Of a stretch of DNA of 64,000 bases, positions 55,149 to 64,000 are shown piece by piece. Below the pieces are notes generated by a model that worked only from the letters and a program-made list of their open reading frames with translations, was not told the DNA's origin and did not search any database. Source of the stretch: Trichobilharzia szidati (taxonomy: Eukaryota; Platyhelminthes; Trematoda; Strigeidida; Schistosomatidae); assembly GCA_944472155.2 (NCBI GenBank), contig OX235272.1:79738020-79802019 (forward strand). The letters are read 5' to 3'. A program made the translations under genes and the position numbers. Every line of letters starts with the position of its first letter. The stretch's first letter is position 1.

Positions 55149-58100
55149 CTCCTATGAAGATGAGTAAATACATTTATTCGACGTAAATGTTGTGCGTAGC
55201 TCCTTGGTTTCCAAATAATTAGAGGCTGAAGATCAGATAGCAGCACAATAGAATTATGAGTTTATTTATTTCACATCTGTCGAAAGGCATATTTCACGAC
55301 TATGGAAGAAATACTTTGATGGCACAGAAGCTTAGATAGATCAGACATGAGAGTTAACTAACTATTCCTGATAGTATGACTCTGCACACATTTGTAGCAT
55401 AAGTTTTGTATGTGCTCATCTCATTTCATTCTACCGCCTATAATTAGATAGCAAGTAAGTGCCTCAATATGCGCGAAAAGGAAGAAAAATAATTAAAGTG
55501 AAGAATGTGGGCATTATGGTGGGCCGTTTCAATATTACGTAGGTCTGTTTGAAACAATAATAACAGTTGAATGAAGCAAGAACACCACTATGATAATTAT
55601 AAAATAGAACAATCATTTGCTTCATTGGTTTCTCATCAGCTGCACACAGACTCAGGAAATTATTAAATGTATTTACAGGAGAATTTTAACATACTAGCAC
55701 ATGTCACATGATTTCAGTTGACATGGATCTACAAAACGAGTGAACAGTGATCAGAAAATTATATTTATATAGTTTATAATTGGAGAGTTCAAGTTTGCAC
55801 GGAAGTGAATATATGCCCAAATTGGCAGAGGAGTTACATATGATAGACAAGAATTGAGTAAGATGATTATTTGATATTAAAAGAAATACTCCGTGCAACA
55901 CCTTCTTCATCAATGAGAGCGCGCTACACATCAGTTCTAATCTCATACTTTCTCTTCCCTTTTGTATTTGACATTAGTTCATGGCAGTGTGCTGTATCTT
56001 CAATGAAGGTGTCGATGCCAATAAAGAGAATTTTGAATATTACTGGAAATAATGTCAATCCATTGTGATGCACAACACATCAATCACAAGGTGACTATAA
56101 TGAAGTAGCTCAGTGAAAATGAAGCCTAAACAAGATAAGACGAAGGGTGTATCGGAATTGAAGAGCAGCGAAAGAACACTTGATCTCTAATGCGATATTT
56201 CTGAAAGAAACCAAATTGTATCAAGATACCTTCAAATAACACACACAGGAAACACATATTCCTCCCTTAAACATCATATAGTCTACTCACATTCGGGGCT
56301 GAACATAGCTTCTAACTATGCAAGTTATATTGTGTTGGCCATTCCAACCACACAACACGTCTAATTCTTATGACTCCCATCTCAAATTTGCCACACATTC
56401 ACACAAACACCGATTTCCGCTTTGTCAAGAGATGTTCTGAATCTTGTCTTGGCCTATTCAGTGCACAAATTCACTCATGTGCAATCACCTCCCACGTTCG
56501 ACTTGTGTCACACTCAATTTCATCATCTCAGCCTTTCTTCGAAGTCCTCACAAAATGCTCTCCGATTATGGTATAGTGTGAGATTGTGTGCCTGCCTGCC
56601 AGTCTGCCTTTCAAGATAGTGTCGGATAGGCATCAGCCTTCAAATGATCACCACTGTTCGTGTCAGAAGTGACCAGTAATGGTGAGATATTCTTCAAACC
56701 TCACCACGCATTTTCTACACTCAACTCAAAACAGTGTATAAGGATGATGTGTGTATAACCTGATTACAGTCCACATTCCTCCTGCACTGTATCCACCAAG
56801 ATGACTGACTTGTTCACATGCGGAAAGCCTACAACTTCATTCAGTTATACTTGCAGCCCACCAACTAGTCCTGGAAGAATATAACACTCACGGCCACTGA
56901 TACCTGTATTTAATGAAAATTCCAAAAAGAAAGACTATAGAAATACATATTCACACTACAGTGAATCCGTCGCCACCTTCTTCTCAAACGAACTCTCGAT
57001 TGTCCATTACGTGCTTCAATCCGCACAGAAAAACAAATCAACCCTCGAAGGTTCAATCCACGCGATCAGCTTCTTGGATCCATCAAACCACTTATATCTT
57101 CTTTTTGGCGAATCACTATTCGCCAAATCACGGACACTGATTCGAACGTCTTATTAGATTCAACTCACTGATTACATGTATATCGTCTGTCTTCACACTG
57201 AACTTCACCCCCATCTCATATCCTCAAAAATGTCACTTACAAATACAACTAAACAGATGCATGCATGGATAGATGAATGAATGGAAGAGTCACAGAATAG
57301 GCTGGTTTCACAACCTGCATTCGATCAAATAGTATCCTCTGACACTCCACCCAAACCAACGCAAAAATTGGCGTCGACAGTATGATTCTTATCATTCTAG
57401 TCATCATTTATATGATGATGCCAGTCAGCAAGATTGTGGCGATTTTCAACTGCTCTATATTTGGAGTGAGAACAAGCATATGACTTGCAGAATAACAAAC
57501 GAATATCCAGACGAAAATTTTCTATGTAATGCAAATTTGTCACTAATCCCACATTAATGGTTATCATTGAATCTACCTGCACTAATCAAATGTTGATGCA
57601 TGCAGACCTGCAGCAGACCACAAATCAGTTGAATAGATTCTTCACAATGTCGGTATTGAATGCATTGGAAATGTCTCCAACTGCTTTCGGTTGGAGTGTC
57701 ATTTAAACAATCACTTCACGTCGACGAATATTGTGAGACTGGAAACAGTGACAGTGCAAGGTATCGCGTAATAGGTGTGAGATGGCTCATGCACTCATAG
57801 CTCAAGCACCACACAATAATGATTGATGATGATGAGAACAATAGTGGCTTTGTCCACAGGTGAAATCAATAACCGATTGGTGACTGAAGAACACAGATGG
57901 TGTGATGAGTACCATTTGAGGATTATATGTTGGCTACACAATGTAAGCCATTTCAATGTCTATCGAAGTGTATTCACTGACCTGACGAATGCTTCTCTGA
58001 TTGACTTGTGACATGTTTTGATGCGAAATCATCGCACGAAGATTCATCGATAAGCGAAATGCATCAGTTCCGTTTGCATATTCCTATGTTAGTGACTGAG

Positions 58101-59405
58101 AGAAATGATGCACACCATATGGAGGAGGGCATTCACAACAGCTGTTATTCATTAACGTGGTCCTGTTGCAGTCAATTACACCCCCAGATGGAAATAATTA
58201 ATTCTGTCTTGTGTTTATGGTGCAAAGTGAATAATAAGCAAATCGAATCACTCTAAGAAAGCGAAAGTCCGGTATTTCTCCAATAAACAGTAGCTTAGTA
58301 TGAAACGGAATTTTCGAGCGTATAAATTCTACATCCCATTCACATTGCGAAGACAAACTCAAAATAAATATGCAAGTAACTAGAACGTGGTCGATTGAAA
58401 TGAAACAAACACTCGAACCATATCACGAGCACAAATGCATCACGCTCAAATCATCAGATCAACAATACATTTTGACATCCAGCAACGATGAATGACACGC
58501 CTACGGGATCTGCTCCGACAGTTTAGATCCCATCAGTGAGTGATTGGACAGAATGCGTGAACTACCGATTCATTTGTTTGGAGGACACAACTGAAGCAGT
58601 GAGTCACGCGTCACCTCTCCAAAATGCTTCTCATTCACATCGACTCCTCCATTACACACACAGCCCACTGCCATCAACTCAAATGAAATGCACGTTACAA
58701 AACAAAATACTCTCTCAGCACTATTGTCACACGCAGCTTTCATTCACGAAGAAGGTGTTCCGCCATGTATTTTGTGTATGTGAGGAGGATGTAGTGAGTT
58801 GGAATTTCAGTTAACAGCGTATCGACGATAGAAGAATACTCTGAAATGACCCCTCATCGCCATCGTCATTGAATAACTAATATTCTATTCGCTGTGTGAT
58901 GGCTGGAGATACACAGTGAAGCTGTGAAAAATACGACAGGTATTTGTGCATGACGAGATTGGATGCATTCCGAATATTGATTGATGCGCATGGAAAAGAC
59001 AAACACCTAACCAACCAACCAATATGAAAGTAAATACGTGAATAGCGAAATTGTCAATATAAAATAAATGTTATTGATGTCACTAGAATTTCAACAGGCG
59101 ACTGTGTTACTCTCCATTTCCTCAAGGAACCACAAAACCCTTATTTCCAGTCGAAGTTTCAATCAACTAAATCAAATGATTCAGCGATGCATGAAACCCA
59201 AGAACACAGGTATGTCTAAAATAACGTACTGTATTTGAAATCAGAATATTGAGTAGAACCAAGAAACCAAAATAGCATTTTTACTCTCAATAAAGACAGT
59301 GGGTAAACTGAAGCATCCGTATAACACTGTAGAATGCAGACGAGTAGAAACAATATTCACTTTCTCAATCATGTCGCCATATTGACATCATCAGCAAGCA
59401 CAACT
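55149..59405. other. Right-arm sequence, no gene identified
   Basis: Inverted copy of 7.62-12.2 kb. Short shared frames (56370, 57823) lack splice or domain support, and the frame matching 9950-10144 has a frameshift here. Confidence 0.5.
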
Positions 59406-59712
59406 TCATCCAAACCTCATGAATCGCTTGTCTCGATGTTCCACTGGAAAACAAGACGAGAAGAAAGAAGACAAAGAAAGAGAATATGAATAAGAATTAG
59501 CAGTGTGCACTCTGTCGACCGATGATCGAGTACATCATCAGTCAGTTGTCTGACACTTACCATCGCTGTGTGGATTGGCGAGAACCTCGGCGGAATACAT
59601 CGCGAAGAGAAGTAGGATTGAGAAGAGCAATTGGAAGCACACTCGAACATAGCTTACCTGAATCACTCAATCTCACTCATTATATCGTCACACATACCTG
59701 ATGATTCGGCAT
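59406..59712 (-). CDS. FMRFamide neuropeptide precursor, right copy (KR-FMRFG)
   Basis: Minus-strand exons 59712-59698, 59657-59561 and 59443-59406, with introns of 40 and 117 nt (GTATGT and GTAAGT donors; ATTCAG and TTCCAG acceptors), encode 49 residues. The first is MPNHQ. Then comes a signal peptide with FQLLFSILLLFAMYS, a short spacer, and EHRDKRFMRFG before the stop. Lys-Arg cleavage and amidation on the glycine would release FMRF-amide, the founding member of the FLP family, which acts on neuropeptide receptors and peptide-gated channels and drives flatworm muscle. One peptide copy at the extreme C-terminus is typical of short flatworm precursors. Splice sites, lengths and reading frame match the left copy exactly, which supports a real gene. 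Confidence 0.85.
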
Positions 59713-59749
59713 CTCAGATGTCCGAATCGTCTGTGTAGATGCTTAGTCA

Positions 59750-60290
59750 CGACAAGATAGAACGCACTGATAGTGTTCCTCTGGTGAGAACGTGTTTTAT
59801 ATCAGCGAACATTTGATTGACGTCAATATTTGAATTACATTTGTATTTCCCATACCACTATCTGTGTTTAATGACATGATGACAGGCTTCACAATATGAA
59901 ATTGTGTAAGGACAATTTCGGTTAATGAATTTTGACTGTGTGTCAATCAGTGGATAGATTTTCGTTTGATTAGAGAAGGAAGAATATCGTGTCGATCACG
60001 TGGACTTTCTTTCATTGATTCTCTGTTCACTTGCACTACAAATCGACTACTTGATTTGGATTTTTACGCCTCACTCAAACATTTGATTTATTTGATTGAA
60101 ACTTCGACTGGAAATTGTTGTTCTAGATTTCCTGGTTGAAACGCACATTAACACAGACCTCTATTCTTATTATCCACACACCATTAACATTTATTCTATA
60201 TTGATAATTTGACAATTCACTTCTTATTTTGTAATCACATTCATGACTGCTTCTATTGCTGCTATTTATCTGGTATTGACTAATTCTCAT
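59750..60290 (+). repeat. Extra direct copy of the neuropeptide-gene 3' flank
   Basis: 60085-60290 matches 7850-8060 in direct orientation (TTGATTGAAACTTCGACTGG, then ACATTTATTCTATATTGATAATTTG). The inverted arm already holds another copy near 59.0-59.17 kb. No neuropeptide exon accompanies this third copy. Confidence 0.7.
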
Positions 60291-60349
60291 TTATGCCTTT
60301 CTGATTGGTGATCGTATCAATAGAAACTTGCTTCTTATTTTCAGAATAC

Positions 60350-60556
60350 GAGCGGAAATACTCACGTTTTGGCTGCTTGCTTGCGGAGGCATTTTGTTTC
60401 GAGATCTCAGCCACAACTGAAAATGAGAAGCCGAGGACGGTCTTGTGTAAACAGTGCAGTAGTTTCACCAATGTGGACATCTCGCCTCCTGGAAATGAAC
60501 ACTTGGTGAAATGTGGATCACAAAAAAGATGCTTTAACAGTCACATGGACAAATGA
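60350..60556 (+). CDS. Possible exon with zinc-ribbon cysteines (PIP4P/TMEM55-like?)
   Basis: After a TATTTTCAG acceptor the frame reads PRTVLCKQCSSFTNVDIS and then NEHLVKCGSQKRCF, stopping at 60554-60556. The CxxC...C spacing and the N-V-D / H-L-V-K-C string resemble the first zinc ribbon of TMEM55-type phosphoinositide 4-phosphatases, from memory of that family. Only this part is recognisable; the catalytic CX5R motif and membrane segments are not seen nearby. It may be one exon of a longer gene, a pseudogene fragment or chance. Confidence 0.3.
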   Translation, partial: ERKYSRFGCLLAEAFCFEISATTENEKPRTVLCKQCSSFTNVDISPPGNEHLVKCGSQKRCFNSHMDK

Positions 60557-61436
60557 TTTTACAGATGCTGGATCTTCGGATAACAAATTTCGAAGCCTCC
60601 CTTCACTACGCGAAACATGAATATCCCGCTATCCTGAATTCAGTCTGTACTCAATTTCACGTACAGCGTGTAAACAAATTTGCGATCATTCAACTTCACC
60701 CACTTTTGAATGGTTGTTTCCAGTCATTTGGAAGATTTTCGTGGCTGGCTGGAATCAGTCATCTTCAGCTGGTGAGCGAGGAGAGTGTAGACGGAGGCGA
60801 AATGACGTGACAGCCTACTCAGATGTGTTCTCATCAGAGCGAAACTGTGAATACGCTGAGCACCGAATACGTCAGTTGTATTTCGGTGTAGGCGTAGCGC
60901 ACTACTTCTGTTCCTGTGTGTTACATCTAAGTGTGTGCTGTCAGATGCCAATATTCTACTTCATACGCTGATTTACATTGATACGTGTAGAAGAAACGTT
61001 TTTGTTCATTCATCTTGTCATGTGATTTGTTTGAATTCACAGCTTCATTAACCTACATTCACCGTGTTCAAGCATTAAGCGGTTTGTATTTGTGCGCCGG
61101 ATGACTGCAAAGTGAAGCTGTGTTTTGCTAAGATGGAACTATTACGCTGAGTCTTTAGCGGCTATGCTTCAATACAACTCTGTCTGCAACAATCCGTTCC
61201 TCTGGTTCGGCTCTGACGTTGGAGTCTGTGGGTTCGAATCCTAATTGCACCGTTTCACAGTTGATTGTACTCTTGCCTGGTGAGGTGTATTGGTGAGTTG
61301 TCTTGAAAAAGAATGTTCAGCGTCCAACAAGATTATATTCGCCAAATTTACTCACACGTTAAAATGTCTATCTTCAAGAGTTGGTTTAGCGTCACCTCAC
61401 TCGCGAATGCACTCACAGTGAATAACCATTCTAGGT
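60557..61436. other. No clear gene
   Basis: Overlapping frames at 60553-60810 and 60714-60971 have no recognised domain. A box B-like GGTTCGAATCC at 61231-61241 has no convincing box A, so no tRNA or SINE is called. Confidence 0.4.
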
Positions 61437-63120
61437 AGCAAGTATAGTAGATTTGAGAAGCAATCCAGAGGAGGAGGTGGAATGCAATAATTATCGAATT
61501 GTAACTGTGGACATTGGCTGATACGAGATGGTCTTGAAATACTAAGATGTGAGCTCAATTGAAGTATCTTTGTTGATATGGGAAGATTCGGAAAGATCAA
61601 AGGATGGACAACATCTGAAAATGAGCATCTTTTACATCTATTTTGGAAACGTATTCTGAGCCATGTAGCTTGTAGAGAATGTGTTCGGTTTCTAGCGTAG
61701 TGCAACTTAGCTGTAGTAGACGACTATTGAGTGTAAGGCGGTAGTCATCACAAATTCTCGGTGTTTTTCCATCAGCCTTTAGTGGCGTCACAATGTGAGT
61801 ACCCCGATTTGAAGATCCAGATGGCTTAAGTGTGCCCTGCTTAACAATTTGTCCAACTATTTCTTGACTGTATCTCGCAAACCGTGTGGAATCAATCGGC
61901 GCTTTAGAAAGACAGGATGATGTCACCTACACACTTTGAACATTGGAGAACTTATTCTCTGAACAAAGATTCTTCAGAAAACTCAGTGCAAAGAGAGATT
62001 TCGACATTTAACAATCTAAGGGCTTTTAATCTCAATGACGATGGACCATATTCACTAACAAGAAAAGGATATTCACAAAAATATCACTGTCTGATTTCAA
62101 GCTAATGTTAGCAGTACAAATAATAAGCAGTTCGTGAAAAATAATGTCTGTAATTGAACTAGTAGTAGGGTCTACCTGGGAATGCTTACAAAGCGATAGT
62201 GAATTTTTCCTAGAAATTATAGATTCAATATTCTCAGTATCAATTATAAGAGAGTGAGACTTGCTTGGAATTTTCGTGAAGTTTCTCATTAGATAAGATT
62301 TAGTGCTATGAAAAGTTGAAAGAGACATTGACTGCATTTTACCAGACAAATTGAGAGAATCGTGAGAATTCTGAATAGCATAAGGATTTGAACCCCTGCA
62401 AACAGACTTTATGTGCCCAATTTTACCACATTTAGGGCACTCAGCACCCTGAAAACGGAAAGTGCTACGTAGATGAGTCTTTCCACAGGAACAACAAGCT
62501 TCGATATTTTTGCTCTCGATTACATGTGGATGATAGTTTGGATTTCCTTTTATGAACACTTGCATTGTCAACTTTGGACAGCATGACATCAGACACTGAC
62601 GTAGTGGGAGCTGGATATTCACTGTTGACATCTTCATATGTAATTAATAAATCCCTAGCAGTCTGAAAGGTGCACGAAGGAATCTGAATCAACTCTTTCT
62701 CTAACTTCGGAATATTGATTCCAGCGATTAGACGATCACGTAGTTGAGTGTGCAGCTGATCTCCAAAGTTGCACTTTGAAGCCTGTATCTGAAGCTAAAG
62801 AATAGAATCTCTAATCGTCTGGTTGGGAGCACGAACACGTTTGTTGAACTGAGCCCTCACTCGTGTTTCGAAATTTGTTATACGGAAGTGATCTGTGAGA
62901 AGTCGATGGAGCTTATCATTTGGCAGAGAAATTTGTTTATCTGGAAATTACAGAGTTTTCACTTGACTGTACGCATCTAGCCCAATCGCAGTAATAAAAT
63001 GAGCTGAAGTTTTGTCATCACGAACATTGTCCTACACGCACCATGCGTCAAAGCATTCAAGATAATCGGCAATTTATTCAGCGAAACGTTCATTTGAAAC
63101 TTTTCAAGACTCTTTAATTC
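61437..63120 (-). pseudogene. Decayed Ty3/Gypsy LTR-retrotransposon: gag, protease and RT start
   Basis: On the minus strand the pieces come in normal order. Near 62760-62640 is a capsid-type end. At about 62510-62395 there are two zinc-knuckle-like motifs ([26 protein letters not shown]). A protease-like segment follows near 62260, where the catalytic D-T-G reads DTENIES, so it is broken. RT begins at 61926 (SNRGTHIVTPLKADGKTPRI, then YVSKIDVKDAHFQ) and ends in frameshifts by about 61440, before the YxDD box. No LTRs are visible. Several stops and frameshifts make it non-functional. Confidence 0.75.
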
Positions 63121-63164
63121 AATAGCGACGCCAAAATGTAATAATTATTTGTAATAGTAGTAGT

Positions 63165-64000
63165 CGTCTTTCTTAATGACCGATTACACGAAATCAACCA
63201 ACAATACAGAGAGTTGTGAATTTAGGAATTCGTATTTGGCGGAATTATTTTCAATTCATATAGTGAATATATTAACAAACAACAGTAAGCATTTAAACAA
63301 TACAGTGATGGAAATTGTAAATCGCCACACAAAGGCTATTATCAATGATGCAGCAGAGAATGTTCTTTTCAGGTACTGTGATACACTTCTTTTCATGATA
63401 TCGGAATCTTGGTCACTTTTGAATTCCAAGCTCATGTTCAATCATCTCATTTGTGAAGAACTCTACGAAAATGATTAGACCAACATGATCTCCAATACCA
63501 AGGCTTTATGGTCTACCGAAGATACACAAACCTGGCCTTCCACTGCACAGTATCTTGGATATGTCCGGATCCCCTTATCATCCAGTAGCTGGGTGGTTAG
63601 CTGAAATCATCGAACTCGTCAAGGGACAACTGTATATTCATTCTTTTCTTGACACCTCCCAATTTGTTCAATGTTTACAGGATAAAAATGCTTCGAATAA
63701 ACATATGTTGTCTTTCGATGTAGAATCCCTATTTACGAATATTCCACTGACAGAAACCAAGTTTCAAAGTCGTGTGATTACAATTGATATGATTATGAAC
63801 AAAAAATTTTGTTCGAAACGTCATCCAGTAAATAATACTGTTTCACTGAGTGATATATCTAATAAACAAACTAATATGGAATCACTTACTACCACATTGC
63901 CCAAGTTTTACACATATATTCTGTGTTATCAAATTTCACGCAATTCTCTAACCGGATATAACTTCTTAAAAGACACCATATATAAATGATTGTACAGCTT
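63165..64000 (+). pseudogene. Penelope-like element RT 5' part, running off the window
   Basis: From 63498 one frame reads PRLYGLPKIHKPGLP, LDMSGSPYHPVAGWL and SFDVESLFTNIPLTET, the N-terminal RT motifs of PLEs. A TGA at 63486-63488 and a frameshift near 63470 separate it from an upstream frame (63176-63478, ending LICEELYE) that looks like the preceding PLE segment. After about 63765 the frame degenerates, ending at 63989. The copy is dead, but it covers the RT half missing from the pair at 12473-15200. Confidence 0.75.

Larger units (their letters stand above)
44300..59750 (-). repeat. Right arm of the large inverted duplication
   Basis: Read on the minus strand from 59750 to 44300 it gives the same order as 7290-26900 on the plus strand, without the PLE pair. 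Small indels and base changes are scattered along it, so it is an old or unselected duplication and not a freshly made palindrome. Confidence 0.9.

Noticed and set aside
61231..61241. Box B-like GGTTCGAATCC suggesting another tRNA or SINE
   Set aside because: No convincing box A or tail was found.

Overview
The window reads as repeat-dense nuclear DNA of a flatworm, most likely a digenean trematode near the schistosomes. The case rests on several visible things: Penelope-like elements (PLEs) with a GIY-YIG domain and hammerhead-like motifs, tRNA-derived SINEs (one carrying a hammerhead core of the schistosome Sm-alpha type), RTE-type LINE fragments, a Ty3/Gypsy fragment with two zinc knuckles, very short 5' introns (40 nt), and AT-rich spacer DNA. 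Species cannot be named from the sequence alone. The host genes are small, split and secreted, so single-frame open reading frames mostly miss them.

Layout. (1) 1-6.46 kb is a PLE graveyard. It holds a PLE 3' end split by a SINE, a long hairpin, four 795-bp tandem PLE-derived units each with a hammerhead-like motif, a second SINE and a small palindromic MITE-like element. (2) 7.29-26.9 kb and 44.3-59.75 kb are the two arms of a large inverted duplication, read from opposite strands in the same order. Each outer end carries a three-exon neuropeptide precursor; the right copy ends in KR-FMRFG-stop and the left in KR-FIRIG-stop. Each inner end carries a two-exon gene for a secreted 12-cysteine protein whose spacing fits two inhibitor-cystine-knot units in series. 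The left arm alone carries a head-to-head PLE pair with 15-bp target duplications, and the right arm preserves the empty site. (3) 26.9-44.3 kb is the spacer between the arms. It holds a direct duplicate of the knot-gene block (27.9-35.8 kb), an RTE endonuclease fragment, a divergent broken knot paralogue (38.67-39.1 kb) and another block fragment (40.6-42.2 kb). (4) 60-64 kb is outside the arms: a possible zinc-ribbon exon, a decayed Gypsy element and the start of another PLE.

The knot family forms one expanding and decaying cluster: three complete two-exon genes, one divergent copy with an in-frame stop, three signal-peptide exons without a second exon, two second exons without a first, and two promoter-only relics. 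All complete genes and first-exon orphans share the same TATA-type upstream sequence, 58-nt first exon and GTAAGT donor. Pieces of RTE and another LINE recur at the same places in each block, so the block has moved as a unit by direct and inverted duplication.

No rRNA, functional tRNA, CRISPR array or bacterial-style operon was found. Stretches with no recognisable gene are listed as such.
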